DNA of 35,533 nucleotides from Wenzhouxiangella sp. (GCA_007119095.1 SKQI01000248.1:1-35533), one strand, 5' to 3'. Shown: positions 24,843 to 33,775, counted from the first letter of the stretch. Notes: generated from the sequence alone by a model not told the origin. Numbers and translations are program-made.

Positions 24843-26387
24843 ATGTACGAGAGTTTCTACGGCCTGGACGAGCGCCCGTTTTCGATCACCCCGAATCCGC
24901 GTTTCGTCTATCTGAGCCAACGCCACCAGGATGCGCTGGCTCACCTGCTGTTCGGCGTTGGCCGCGGCGGCAGCGGCGGTTTTGTTCAACTCACCGGCGA
25001 GGTCGGCACGGGCAAGACGACACTGTGTCGGCTGGTTTTGGAGCAAGTCCCCGACAAGACCCGGGTAGCCCTGATTCTCAACCCGATGCTGAGCCCGCCG
25101 GAATTATTGCGGGCGATCTGTGTCGAGCTGGAAATCAACGTGCGCGGTGCGGGTCAGAGCCTGCAGAAACTCCAGGACAGGCTGAACCGCTACCTGCTGG
25201 AGCGCCACGCCGAGGGCGAACGGGTCGTGCTGATCATCGACGAAGCCCAGAACATGAGCCGAGAGTGCCTGGAGCAGGTCAGGTTGCTGACCAACCTGGA
25301 AACAGCGACCGACAAATTGCTCCAGATCATCCTCCTGGGTCAGCCGGAACTGCGCCTGCTGCTGGCCCGGCCGGAGCTTCGGCAGCTGGCCCAGAGGATC
25401 ACCGCCCGATATCACCTGGATCCCCTGAATCAGGATGAAACAGCACACTATGTGCGGCACCGGCTGGCCGTTGCCGGCGCACCGCGCTGCCCGTTCTCCA
25501 GCGATGCCCTGAACGCGCTGTACAAGACCTCCGACGGCGTGCCGCGGCTGATCAATATCATTGCAGATCGTGCGCTGATGGCCGGCTACGCGCATGAAAT
25601 GGAAAAAATCGACCGCCAGACCGTGCATAAAGCGGCACGGGAGGTGGCCGGCGATGACTGGGACGAGGGAACGGGCTGGTTGCGCAGTGCATTGGCCGCA
25701 TCAGTGGTTGCCTGCGTGCTGCTGGGCGGCGGCCTGCTGGGCTGGATGATGATCCAGACCGAAGAAGCCGAAACCGCACCCTCAAGGCCGGCCTGGGTTG
25801 CCATGCTAGAAGACGCCAGCGATCAGTCGGCCTTTGCCGAAATGGCCAGCGCCTGGTCCGGCCTGTCTGTAGGTGAAATCAGTGCAGCCTGCCGCGGCCA
25901 GTCACAGCAGCGAGTCGCCTGCCTGAGCAAGCGCGGAAGCTGGGGCTACATCGAACAGGTCGGCCTGCCTGTCATTCTCAGGCTGGCCGAACCCGATCGC
26001 GCCTACGTGTTCCTGGCCGGCCTCGAGAACAATCACCTGCTGCTGCGTCACCAGGGGCAGGACTACCGAGCACCGCTGCATCACCTCGACCGGCGCTGGC
26101 TGGGTGAGTTTCTGGTCGCCTGGCCGGACGACGGCACTATCCTGCGGCGCGGCGACACCGGCACCATGGTCGAAAGGATGAAGATGCTGGCCGAAGAGGT
26201 TGCCGAACCGCGCTGGACCGGGCAGCGCGATGATCGATATGATGAAGACTTTCAGCGTTGGGTCACCGAGTTCCAGCGCCACCATGGCATCGGCGCAGAT
26301 GGCATGATTGGGCCGGAAACACGCCTGTTTCTGAAGGTGCCACACATTGGCGGTCCAGCCCTGATGACCAACAACGACGGAGTTTAG
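24843..26387 (+). CDS. gspA: GspA/ExeA-type AAA+ ATPase with peptidoglycan-binding domain
   Basis: Inner-membrane ATPase that, with GspB, helps place the type II secretion secretin through the cell wall. The cytoplasmic AAA+ part has YGLDERPFSITPNPRFVY, Walker A GEVGTGKTT (52-60) and Walker B LIIDEAQ (130-136); one transmembrane helix lies near 278-302. The periplasmic part has a C39-peptidase-like non-catalytic region and a C-terminal peptidoglycan-binding motif (LRRGDTGTMVERM...FQRHHGIGADGMIGPET). 514 aa, near the length of Aeromonas ExeA. It is 34 nt after putA and 5 nt before gspB. MSHA- or pilus-associated ExeA paralogues are possible, but the GspB partner supports this call. Confidence 0.88.
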   Translation: MYESFYGLDERPFSITPNPRFVYLSQRHQDALAHLLFGVGRGGSGGFVQLTGEVGTGKTTLCRLVLEQVPDKTRVALILNPMLSPPELLRAICVELEINVRGAGQSLQKLQDRLNRYLLERHAEGERVVLIIDEAQNMSRECLEQVRLLTNLETATDKLLQIILLGQPELRLLLARPELRQLAQRITARYHLDPLNQDETAHYVRHRLAVAGAPRCPFSSDALNALYKTSDGVPRLINIIADRALMAGYAHEMEKIDRQTVHKAAREVAGDDWDEGTGWLRSALAASVVACVLLGGGLLGWMMIQTEEAETAPSRPAWVAMLEDASDQSAFAEMASAWSGLSVGEISAACRGQSQQRVACLSKRGSWGYIEQVGLPVILRLAEPDRAYVFLAGLENNHLLLRHQGQDYRAPLHHLDRRWLGEFLVAWPDDGTILRRGDTGTMVERMKMLAEEVAEPRWTGQRDDRYDEDFQRWVTEFQRHHGIGADGMIGPETRLFLKVPHIGGPALMTNNDGV

Positions 26388-26392
26388 AAAGC

Positions 26393-27439
26393 GTGTCATT
26401 CATTCTTGATGCACTGCGAAAATCTGAAGCGCGCCGGCAGCACGGCGAGGGCCCTGATCTGAGTCGTGCGCCGCGCGGCAATGGCAGCGGCAGTCGTCGC
26501 CGTTCCGGTCCGGGACGCTGGCTGAGCCTGGGGCTCTTGCTGGTCGTCGCGGTCGTGGTGGCCGGTGCCGGCTGGACGGGACGAGACCTGATCACCGGTC
26601 AGATTGCCCAATGGACGGGTTCTGCGCCGACGCAGCCCGACATTCCCCCGGGTCGTCCGTTGCTGGCCGATCAGATTGCGCCGTCGATGGCCCCGTTCGA
26701 TCGGGCCCTGGCTGGACGTATCGATCCGCCGGACAGCGCGCGGGCTGAACGCGAGCGCAGATCCTTGCCTGAGATTCCTGCCGAGCAGCCAGACGATCGG
26801 CGCCAGGCATCAGACATGGATCGCGCGCTGCCGCGTGAAAGAGTGATCAGCGATCCGGAGGAAATCGAGGCTGAATTGGCTCGACGTATCGCGCAAGAGC
26901 AGGCCGCCGGAGAAGCCGGTGACGAACAGACAAGCGAAGCACGCTCCCGCCTGCAGCGTCGTCGCCAGGCACCAATGGATCCAGCTCAAGTCGCCGAAAT
27001 CGAACGCCGGGTGGCAGCTGCTGAAGCACAGCGTCGAGAGCTGGAACGGGAAGCCGAACGGGCCAGCGCGCGCGAAACCGTCGAGCCACCCCGGGTGGCG
27101 GAAATGCCAGACCGGCCGCGCGCGACTGAACCGACTGCCGAGACCGAGCCATCAGTCCCTGCGACCATTCCTGACCGGGGACAGCCATGGCGTCCCTCGG
27201 ACAGTGTCGGCGAGTATGTGCGGGCCTGGGAACTGCCGCTGTCCATTCGGCGGAACATGCCGGAATTAAAGCTCACTATTCACGTCTACTCTGCCGACGA
27301 GGCACAGCGTTTCGTGCTGGTCAACGGTGAGCGCTTCGTTGTCGGCGACCAGCTTGCACAAGGGGCCCAACTGGTGGATATCCGCCGCGAAGGGGCTGTG
27401 GTCGACTTTCGGGATTACAGGTTCCTGCTCGAACCGTGA
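26393..27439 (+). CDS. gspB: GspB-type general secretion assembly protein
   Basis: Partner of GspA in secretin assembly. Starts VSFILDALRKSEARRQ, the hallmark N-terminus of the family, from GTG 26393 with GGAG at 26379-26382; the longer ORF-track start at 26258 is inside gspA and rejected. 348 aa: cytoplasmic tail, one transmembrane helix (about residues 42-60), a long Glu/Arg-rich low-complexity, probably helical spacer (about 110-260), and the conserved C-terminal GspB domain (LPLSIRRNMPELKLTIHVYS...FVLVNGERFVVGDQL...FRDYRFLLEP). The core gsp genes are not in the window. Confidence 0.88.
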   Translation: MSFILDALRKSEARRQHGEGPDLSRAPRGNGSGSRRRSGPGRWLSLGLLLVVAVVVAGAGWTGRDLITGQIAQWTGSAPTQPDIPPGRPLLADQIAPSMAPFDRALAGRIDPPDSARAERERRSLPEIPAEQPDDRRQASDMDRALPRERVISDPEEIEAELARRIAQEQAAGEAGDEQTSEARSRLQRRRQAPMDPAQVAEIERRVAAAEAQRRELEREAERASARETVEPPRVAEMPDRPRATEPTAETEPSVPATIPDRGQPWRPSDSVGEYVRAWELPLSIRRNMPELKLTIHVYSADEAQRFVLVNGERFVVGDQLAQGAQLVDIRREGAVVDFRDYRFLLEP

Positions 27440-28149
27440 ACCAGGCCCTGCGCCTGCAGACATTTCAGCGACGCCGGCAGGCGCGCTGGCCGTGGATGCT
27501 GGTTGCTTTCTGCCTGATCAGCCTGACCATCAAGCTCACCCTGGTGTTGATGGGCCCGGCAACCGCCGATGCATGGCTGCATTTCTGGGGGTTTCGGCCG
27601 GACACCATCATGGCTGTTTTCCACAGTCGGCCTTACAGCGAATGGCTCGATCAGGACATCGCCGGCCTGTTTACCGCGCTATTCATGCATGCCGACTGGT
27701 TGCACATAGCCGGCAACCTCGCCTACCTGTGGGTTTTCGGCATTGCCGTTGAACGAGCCATTGGCCACTGGCGTTTTGCCCTGTTGTTCCTGCTGCTCGG
27801 CGGCCTGGCGAATCTGTTCGTGGCCTGGCGACTGGATGGCACGGACCTGCTGGTGATCGGAGCCAGCGGTGGCGTCTCGGCCATCATCGGCGTTTACCTG
27901 GGATTGTTCCCGACCCGTCGCATGGGCCTGTGGATACCGCTGGGACTGTACCTGCAGTTTGCCAAGGTGCCCGCACTGCTGGTCATCGGCTCCTGGTTCA
28001 CGTTGCATTTGCTCTACAGCGTGTTCGGCCCCATCTCCGAAACCGTTGCCTGGTCGGCCCATGTCGCCGGCTTCCTGCTTGGTGTGCTGGCCGCCTTACT
28101 GCTGCGCCTGTTACCGGGCACTATCCAATTTGCATCCACGGATGACTGA
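27436..28149 (+). CDS. Rhomboid family intramembrane serine protease
   Basis: Polytopic inner-membrane protease, 237 aa. The catalytic dyad is visible: Ser144 in GASGG and His209 in SAHVAGF, with Asn94 in HADWLHIAGNLAYL and helical GxxxG packing. The N-terminal stretch of basic residues (RRRQARWPW) precedes the first helix. Starts with GTG overlapping the gspB stop (GTGA), and DUF1820 follows after 2 nt, so it is cotranscribed with gspAB. Substrates are unknown. A link to secretion-system proteins is suggested only by this context. Confidence 0.9.
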   Translation: MNQALRLQTFQRRRQARWPWMLVAFCLISLTIKLTLVLMGPATADAWLHFWGFRPDTIMAVFHSRPYSEWLDQDIAGLFTALFMHADWLHIAGNLAYLWVFGIAVERAIGHWRFALLFLLLGGLANLFVAWRLDGTDLLVIGASGGVSAIIGVYLGLFPTRRMGLWIPLGLYLQFAKVPALLVIGSWFTLHLLYSVFGPISETVAWSAHVAGFLLGVLAALLLRLLPGTIQFASTDD

Positions 28150-28151
28150 AT

Positions 28152-28466
28152 ATGTACAAGGTTAGTTTTCTCAACCAGGGCAAGGTCTACGAGCTGTTTT
28201 GCAAAAATGTCAGCGGCAGCGAGCTGTCCTATGGTTTCATCGAAATTTCCGACCTGGTTTTTGAAACCGATGACTCGGTGGTCATCGACCCGACCGAAGA
28301 ACGGCTGCGCGAGGAGTTCGAGGACGTGGAGGTGCTGCATGTACCGATGCACGCAGTCATTCGAGTTGAAAAGGTGCGCAAGCGCGGCGCCTGCGTGATC
28401 CGCGATTCAGCCTCAGGCGAAAAAGTCACCCCGCTGCCCCTGGACGGACCGCGCCGCAAGCGCTGA
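28152..28466 (+). CDS. DUF1820 family protein
   Basis: Small soluble protein of 104 aa with the DUF1820 pattern: VSFLNQGKVYELFCKNV, GFIEISDLVFE, VVIDPTEERLREEFE, and LHVPMHAVIRVEKVRKRG near the centre. The C-terminus is basic (PRRKR). The family is widespread in gammaproteobacteria and has no experimentally established role that I know. It follows the rhomboid gene by 2 nt, so it is probably in the same transcript. Confidence 0.85.
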   Translation: MYKVSFLNQGKVYELFCKNVSGSELSYGFIEISDLVFETDDSVVIDPTEERLREEFEDVEVLHVPMHAVIRVEKVRKRGACVIRDSASGEKVTPLPLDGPRRKR

Positions 28467-28497
28467 GCATTTTGCCTGTGGTCGAGAGGGCAGGGCT

Positions 28498-29133
28498 GTG
28501 CTAAGGTTGGCCGCGGTCAATTCCAGCAGCTTTTCGCCCATGCTTTGCAAAGCCCGCCTGAGTCTGTTCACCGCACTGCTGTTTGTTGCCTCACAAGCTG
28601 GCGCAAGCTATCCCGAGTCCCCCCAGGATGATTTCTGGCAAGCGCTGAGCAAGCTCTGCGGGCAGGCTTTCGCCGGCAAGCTCGTTTCCTATGACGAAAC
28701 CATGGACGCCGGCTGGCTGCCTGAGCGCCTGGTCATGCATGTCCGCCGATGTACCGATGGGGAAATTCAGATTCCGCTTCACGTTGGCGAGAACCGATCC
28801 CGCACCTGGGTGCTGACCCGGCTGGACGATGGCATTCGTCTCAAGCATGATCACCGCTACGACAGCGGTGAAGAAGAAGAGATGAGCTGGTACGGCGGTC
28901 ATACCACCGACCCAGGCAGAAGCTGGCGGCAGGTCTTTCCCGTGGACGACTACTCGCGGCTGCTGTTTCTGAACGGCAGCCTGGAGGGCTCGGTTACGAA
29001 TATCTGGTACATGGACGTCAGGCCCGGGGAGCACTTTGCCTACGGACTGACCCGTCTCGGCCGACATTTGCGGGTCGAGTTCGACCTCAGCGAACCGGTC
29101 GATCCGCCACCCGCCCCCTGGGGTCACGAATAA
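28498..29133 (+). CDS. Secreted protein of an uncharacterised conserved family
   Basis: The 211-aa ORF (GTG start) or 197-aa form from ATG 28540 begins with a signal-peptide-like stretch (MLCKARLSLFTALLFVASQAGA, likely cut after AGA). The mature part has DFWQALSKLCGQAFAGKL, MHVRRCTDGEIQIPLHVG, RSRTWVLTRLDDGIRLKHDHRYD, YGGHTTDPG, FPVDDYSRLLF and FAYGLTRLGRHLRVEFDLSEPV. I recall similar hypothetical proteins with the SRTWVLTR...LKHDHRH core in other bacteria, but no function. Two Cys (LCGQ and RRCT) could form a disulphide. The gene is 31 nt after DUF1820 and 27 nt before the AbgT gene. Confidence 0.75.
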   Translation: MLRLAAVNSSSFSPMLCKARLSLFTALLFVASQAGASYPESPQDDFWQALSKLCGQAFAGKLVSYDETMDAGWLPERLVMHVRRCTDGEIQIPLHVGENRSRTWVLTRLDDGIRLKHDHRYDSGEEEEMSWYGGHTTDPGRSWRQVFPVDDYSRLLFLNGSLEGSVTNIWYMDVRPGEHFAYGLTRLGRHLRVEFDLSEPVDPPPAPWGHE

Positions 29134-29160
29134 CCACAAATCCAAGGCACGCTAACCCTC

Positions 29161-30783
29161 ATGAACGAAAAAAACAACGGGGGCACACCCCCGGGCTCCA
29201 GCCCAAACCCTGAATTGCACAAGGTGCTGCCGGGCGAGCGCACCATGCTCGAACGCGCCCTGAACGTGATTGAAGTGGTCGGCAACAAGCTGCCTGATCC
29301 CGCCGTACTGTTTTTCCTGTTGATGGTGGTTGTCTGGGTTTTGTCGGCCATTCTGGCCCCGATCCAGTTCAACGCCGTGCATCCCAGCACCGGCGAGACC
29401 ATTCAGATCATCAACCAGCTGTCCGGCTCTGCGATGGCCGACTTCCTGGTTAACATGGTCTCGGTATTCGTCAATTTCGCCCCCCTGGGCATTGTGCTTG
29501 TCGCGCTGCTTGGGGTAGGGGTTGCCGAGCACACGGGTTTCGTCAACGCCGGTCTGCGCAAGCTGTTGGGCATGACTTCGGTCAGGTTGCTCACACCCAT
29601 GCTGATTCTGGTCGCGATCATCAGTCACACCGCCGCCGACGCCGGCTATGTGGTGGTGATACCGCTGGGCGCGGTGTTGTTCTATGCGGCCGGGCGGCAC
29701 CCGCTGGCCGGCATTGCAGCCGCTTTCGCCGGAGTTTCCGGCGGGTTTTCAGCCAACTTCATTCCGTCGGCCATCGACCCGATGCTGGCCGGCATTACCG
29801 AAGAGGCAGGCCGGGTGCTCGATCCCAGCCTGTTCGTCAACCCGCTGGCCAACTGGTTTTTCATGGCAGCATCCAGCATGGTGGTCATTGCCGTCGGCTG
29901 GTGGCTGACCGATAAAGTTATCGAACCGCGCCTGGTCAAGGACACGCCGGTCGATGGCGACATGTCCGACATGCCAAAAATGGAAGCGCTGTCGGTCAAG
30001 GAAAGCCGCGGTCTTTTCTGGGCGTTGGCCAGCATCGTGTTGTCGCTGATCCTGCTGGCGGTCGCAGTCGGCCTGCCGGGCTCGCCGCTGCGTGATCCCA
30101 ACCCGGACCTGACCATGTTCCAGAGCATCACCTCCTTTGGTGCCCCGGTGATGCGCTCGATCGTGCCGTTGATCTTCATCCTGTTCCTGATTCCGGGCAT
30201 AGTCTACGGCTACGTGGCCGGTACCATCGATGGTCACAAGGACATCATTGCCGGCATGACCAAGGCGATGGAATCGATGGGCTACTACATTGTCATGGCC
30301 TTCTTTGCCGCCCAGTTCATTGCCGCTTTTTCCAGCTCCAACCTGGGCATCCTCGTTGCCGTCAACGGCGCTGATTTCCTGCAGGCCCTGAATCTGCCAG
30401 CCCAGCTGACCATCGTCGGCATCATCGGGTTGACCATGTTCGTCAATCTGTTTGTCGGCTCGGCCTCGGCGAAGTGGCTGATCATCGCGCCGATTTTCGT
30501 ACCCATGCTGATGCAGTTGGGTATTTCGCCGGAACTGACCCAGGCGGCCTATCGCGTCGGTGACTCCACCTCCAATATCGTCACGCCGCTGCTGCCGTAC
30601 TTCCCGCTGATCGTGGTCTTCTGCAAGCGCTACTTCAAAGATGCCGGTATCGGCACCCTGATTTCCATGATGCTGCCGTATGCCATTGCCTTGTCGATCA
30701 TCTGGACGCTATTCCTGCTTCTGTACTGGGCGGTTGGACTCCCGCTGGGGCTGCAGGCCAGCTACACCTACCCACCGACCTGA
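29161..30783 (+). CDS. AbgT family transporter
   Basis: Twelve-helix-type inner-membrane transporter of the p-aminobenzoyl-glutamate (AbgT/MtrF/YdaH) family, 540 aa. Family features: MLERALNVIEVVGNKLPDPAVLFFLLM, the re-entrant-loop SHTAADAGYVVVIPLGA, AGVSGGFSANFIPSAIDPMLAGIT, QFIAAFSSSNLG, and NLFVGSASAKW...YRVGDSTSNIVTPLLPYFPLI. Members either import p-aminobenzoyl-glutamate or export p-aminobenzoate and sulfonamides; sequence alone does not separate these. The pabBC genes in this window are about 26 kb away and not linked. It is likely coexpressed with the secreted protein upstream. Confidence 0.93.
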   Translation: MNEKNNGGTPPGSSPNPELHKVLPGERTMLERALNVIEVVGNKLPDPAVLFFLLMVVVWVLSAILAPIQFNAVHPSTGETIQIINQLSGSAMADFLVNMVSVFVNFAPLGIVLVALLGVGVAEHTGFVNAGLRKLLGMTSVRLLTPMLILVAIISHTAADAGYVVVIPLGAVLFYAAGRHPLAGIAAAFAGVSGGFSANFIPSAIDPMLAGITEEAGRVLDPSLFVNPLANWFFMAASSMVVIAVGWWLTDKVIEPRLVKDTPVDGDMSDMPKMEALSVKESRGLFWALASIVLSLILLAVAVGLPGSPLRDPNPDLTMFQSITSFGAPVMRSIVPLIFILFLIPGIVYGYVAGTIDGHKDIIAGMTKAMESMGYYIVMAFFAAQFIAAFSSSNLGILVAVNGADFLQALNLPAQLTIVGIIGLTMFVNLFVGSASAKWLIIAPIFVPMLMQLGISPELTQAAYRVGDSTSNIVTPLLPYFPLIVVFCKRYFKDAGIGTLISMMLPYAIALSIIWTLFLLLYWAVGLPLGLQASYTYPPT

Positions 30784-30800
30784 TTGGACCGGTCAATTAT

Positions 30801-30825
30801 TCCGGGGCCGCACTTGCGCCCCGGA
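30801..30825. terminator. 8-bp stem-loop after the AbgT gene
   Basis: TCCGGGGC (30801-30808) pairs with GCCCCGGA (30818-30825) across a 9-nt loop, starting 17 nt beyond the AbgT stop. No T-tract follows on the plus strand, so termination by the classic intrinsic route is doubtful; it may protect the mRNA 3' end. Confidence 0.4.
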
Positions 30826-30862
30826 TGACCAAAACACTGCCACTGCTGGAGCTTGAAAAGAC

Positions 30863-31789
30863 GTGGTATTGAGTATTGATCGCGGTCTGCACTGGACCAT
30901 TCTTGTGCTGACCGCCTGGCTTCCCCATGGCTGGCGTGTCAGACTGCGCTATCGCTGGCTTGAAAAACTGCAGCTGCGGCTTTTGGACCGTTCTCAGCTG
31001 CTGATGATTCGGCATCCGAAAACCGGCGGCACCTGGCTGCGGGCAATGCTGACCCACCTGTATGCCCAGCATTACGGCATCTCCCAACGGCGCGTATTCA
31101 AGTCCGATGAATTGGCCCGCCAGAACAAGGCTCTGCCGCGCTGGGCGATCACCAACGGCTCCGCCAGCTGGGAGAAGATTGTCGGCAAACTGTTCGAAGG
31201 CGACTCCGAGCAACTGGCAGGCAAGAAGACCCTGTTCATCGCCCGGCATCCCGGCGACATCGTCGTCAGCTGGTACATTCAGTACACCAAGCGCACCAAA
31301 CGCTTCAAGCGCGAGCTGCTGGAATGGGAGCTGAGCACGCCGATTGACCGCGAGCGCATCAGCCGAGAGGAGTTTATCCGCCATCCTGACCTGGGCCTGC
31401 CCTGGCTGATCCGGTACCACAACTTCTGGGCAGAGCAACTCAAGGGTCGGGAAGATGCCCTGATCGTTCGCTACGAGGATCTGCGACACGACACGGCAGC
31501 GACCCTGCGTCGTATTGCCGATTTCATCGGCGCGCCGTTCAGCGACGAAGAAATCGCCAGCACGGTGGCGTTTGGTGACTTTGACAACATGCGCAAGCTG
31601 GAAAGCAGTAACTATTTCAGTAACAACTCGCTGAAGCTGCGTTCCAGCAGTGATCCCGAGATGCGCAAGGTCCGCCGCGCCCAGGTGGGCGGCTACCGGG
31701 ATGACCTCGATTCGGAAACACTGGCCTGGGTTGACCAGCACATTGCCGACGAACTGGACCCGGTCTTCGGCTACCGAGAAGCGGGGTAG
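30863..31789 (+). CDS. PAPS-dependent sulfotransferase
   Basis: P-loop-like sulfotransferase of 308 aa. The 5'-phosphosulfate-binding loop is RHPKTGGTWLRAML (50-63), the 3'-phosphate motif is FIARHPGDIVVSWY (125-138), followed by RYEDLRHDTAATL and the C-terminal KVRRAQVGGYRDDL segment. The hydrophobic N-terminus (HWTILVLTAWLP) may be a membrane contact. Substrate is unknown: no glycan, lipid or PAPS synthesis gene is adjacent. Start GTG 30863 with GGAG 11 nt upstream. The 3' end overlaps convergent yibQ by 19 bp. Confidence 0.85.
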   Translation: MVLSIDRGLHWTILVLTAWLPHGWRVRLRYRWLEKLQLRLLDRSQLLMIRHPKTGGTWLRAMLTHLYAQHYGISQRRVFKSDELARQNKALPRWAITNGSASWEKIVGKLFEGDSEQLAGKKTLFIARHPGDIVVSWYIQYTKRTKRFKRELLEWELSTPIDRERISREEFIRHPDLGLPWLIRYHNFWAEQLKGREDALIVRYEDLRHDTAATLRRIADFIGAPFSDEEIASTVAFGDFDNMRKLESSNYFSNNSLKLRSSSDPEMRKVRRAQVGGYRDDLDSETLAWVDQHIADELDPVFGYREAG

Positions 31790-32568
31790 GGCGGGTCTTC
31801 CAAGCCGGTCATCAGCGACCGCTGCCGGGTCAGGGCCGATACCGGGACCAATTCGATGCCCTGATCAGCCAGCTGCGGCAAAGCCTGGTTCAGAAATTCA
31901 ATCGTTTCCCGATGTGGATGGCCAATAGCCACCGCCGCGCCGCGCGCCCTAGCCATGGCCAGCAACTGGTTCCAGGCCTGCTCGATTCGCTCGGAATCAA
32001 TATAGTGGTCCAGAAAGACATGGCGCCGAGTCGCCGCCAGGCCGGCGGCCAGCGCCTTGTCTTCGAGTACGGTATCCGGCACGGTCCGACTGTCCAGAAC
32101 GAACAGATTCCGCTCCTGCTCGACATTGAGCTGGCGCAAACCATTGACCAGGCCGGCGACAGCCGTATGGTCACGGGTAAATCGGCTGCCCTGGTGATTA
32201 TTGATACCGACCGCGTTATCCACCCGCATCAGGGCATCGGCCAGATGTCGGGTCACTTTTTCCAGCGGCCAGTCCAGCCCCATGCAGGTCAGGGCCGGCT
32301 CACAGTTATCCTGGTAGACGCCGGCCAGGGGCAAATGGATCAAAACTTCGCGCCCCTGCTCCCCGGCCTGACGTGCCAGGCGTGTTGCTGCCGGCGCCTC
32401 GGGTATGATCGCCACCACGACTCTGGAATCCAGCGCCATGATGGCCTGATCCAGACCATGCTGGTAGCCAAGATCATCCATCACTACGGCGATACGCGGC
32501 GTCTGCGCCGCGGCTACAAGGCCGAATCCAAGCGCCAACAGACCGACAAGCCCCCGACAAATCGGCAT
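31771..32568 (-). CDS. yibQ: Divergent polysaccharide deacetylase family protein (YibQ)
   Basis: Predicted periplasmic NodB-fold protein of 265 aa with a signal peptide (residues 1-21, ...GFGLVAAAQ). VVMDDLGYQHGLD (28-40) holds the aspartate pair, then EVLIHLPL, GINNHQGSRFT, FVLDSRTV and GHPHRETIEFL. The family (DUF610) is found behind envC and ctpA in gammaproteobacteria; its reaction is not established. Start lies 4 nt after the ctpA stop. Its last 19 bases overlap the convergent sulfotransferase gene. Confidence 0.9.
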   Translation of the reverse strand: MPICRGLVGLLALGFGLVAAAQTPRIAVVMDDLGYQHGLDQAIMALDSRVVVAIIPEAPAATRLARQAGEQGREVLIHLPLAGVYQDNCEPALTCMGLDWPLEKVTRHLADALMRVDNAVGINNHQGSRFTRDHTAVAGLVNGLRQLNVEQERNLFVLDSRTVPDTVLEDKALAAGLAATRRHVFLDHYIDSERIEQAWNQLLAMARARGAAVAIGHPHRETIEFLNQALPQLADQGIELVPVSALTRQRSLMTGLEDPPYPASR

Positions 32569-32572
32569 GAAA

Positions 32573-33775
32573 TCAATGATCCTGGACGCGGTTCAGGCGC
32601 TGCGCACTACGAAAAAGCGACACGGCTTTCAGCACCAGCTGGTCCTGCCCGGACTCCGGGTCAATCGTGTAAGAAGCGGCGGCCACGACATCGGGCTCAA
32701 TCCCCTGGGTTTCAATCGCGCGACCGGACGGCGTGAAATAACGTGCCGTGGTCAGGCGAATGCCACCACCATTGCGCAGCGGCCACACGGTCTGTACCGA
32801 GCCCTTGCCGTAGGTGGCCTCGCCCAGAACCACGGCCCGGCCATGATCCTGAAGGGCGCCGGCCACGATTTCCGATGCCGAAGCCGAGCCGTTGTTCACC
32901 AGCACCACCATGGGCACCTCGGCCAGGCGCACCGCCGGACTGGTCGACAAGCGCAGATTTTCATCGGGATTACGGCTTTCGGTGTAGACCACCAGCTTGC
33001 TGGCCAGGAATCGGTCGGCCACCGCGACCGCTGATTGCAACATCCCGCCCGGATTATCCCTGAGGTCCAGCACCAGGCCGGCGGGCAGGCTGTCGGCACG
33101 CTGCATCATGCTCAAAATGTCGTCAAGCTCGCGGGCCGTGTTCTGCTGAAACTGGCGAATCCGGATCACGGCATAGTCTTCCGGCAGATACTCGACGCTG
33201 ACGCTGCTGCGATGGATGATTTCCCGCCGCAAAGCAAACCTCAGCGGCTGCTCCTCCCCCTCTCGTTCAACGGTCAGGGCAACGTCGGTGCCAGGCGTGC
33301 CGCGCAGCCAGTTGCTGGCCTTGCTGGTGTTGTCCGGATTGAGTGTTTCATCATCAATGGCAACAATGCGGTCACCCGGCATCAGGCCGGCGCGCTTGGC
33401 CGGCGAGTCGCCCATGGCATCAATGACCTGCAGGTGATCTTCCTGAATGGCAACGCGAATGCCCAAACCGCCATATCTTCCCGTCGCCTGTTCTTCAACC
33501 CCCTGAAAATCGTCGGCATTCAACCAGGCCGAGTGGACGTCCAGCTCGGATAGCATGCCGCGAATGGCTGCCTCAAGCAGGCGGCGATCATCAATATCGT
33601 CAACATGATGCGATTTGATATAGCCCCAGGCATCGGCGAAGGCACGCAAATCTTCCAGGCCGACCGCCGAAGAACGACTGGAATCTTCGGCCCAGACCGG
33701 CATGGCCAGCGCCAGCAGGCCGGCAAGCAGCCACTGAACTACCTTACGCGAGCGATTGTTCGGGTCAAAACGCAT
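32573..33775 (-). CDS. ctpA: S41 family C-terminal processing protease
   Basis: Periplasmic carboxyl-terminal protease, 400 aa, with an N-terminal signal peptide (ending near ...AMPVWAED). A PDZ domain (YGGLGIRVAIQEDHLQVIDAMGDSPAKRAGLMPGDRIVAID, about 101-141) precedes the catalytic core: LRDNPGG, NNGSASASEIVAGAL with nucleophile Ser299, and the general base Lys324 in TYGKGSVQ. The 25-residue Ser-Lys spacing matches the family. In other gammaproteobacteria such proteases trim peptidoglycan hydrolases and their regulators, which fits envC upstream. Confidence 0.93.
   Translation of the reverse strand: MRFDPNNRSRKVVQWLLAGLLALAMPVWAEDSSRSSAVGLEDLRAFADAWGYIKSHHVDDIDDRRLLEAAIRGMLSELDVHSAWLNADDFQGVEEQATGRYGGLGIRVAIQEDHLQVIDAMGDSPAKRAGLMPGDRIVAIDDETLNPDNTSKASNWLRGTPGTDVALTVEREGEEQPLRFALRREIIHRSSVSVEYLPEDYAVIRIRQFQQNTARELDDILSMMQRADSLPAGLVLDLRDNPGGMLQSAVAVADRFLASKLVVYTESRNPDENLRLSTSPAVRLAEVPMVVLVNNGSASASEIVAGALQDHGRAVVLGEATYGKGSVQTVWPLRNGGGIRLTTARYFTPSGRAIETQGIEPDVVAAASYTIDPESGQDQLVLKAVSLFRSAQRLNRVQDH

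Noticed and set aside
1157-30783. A p-aminobenzoate module linking pabBC with the AbgT transporter
   Set aside because: The genes are about 26 kb apart in unrelated transcripts; sharing a metabolite name is not evidence of a system.
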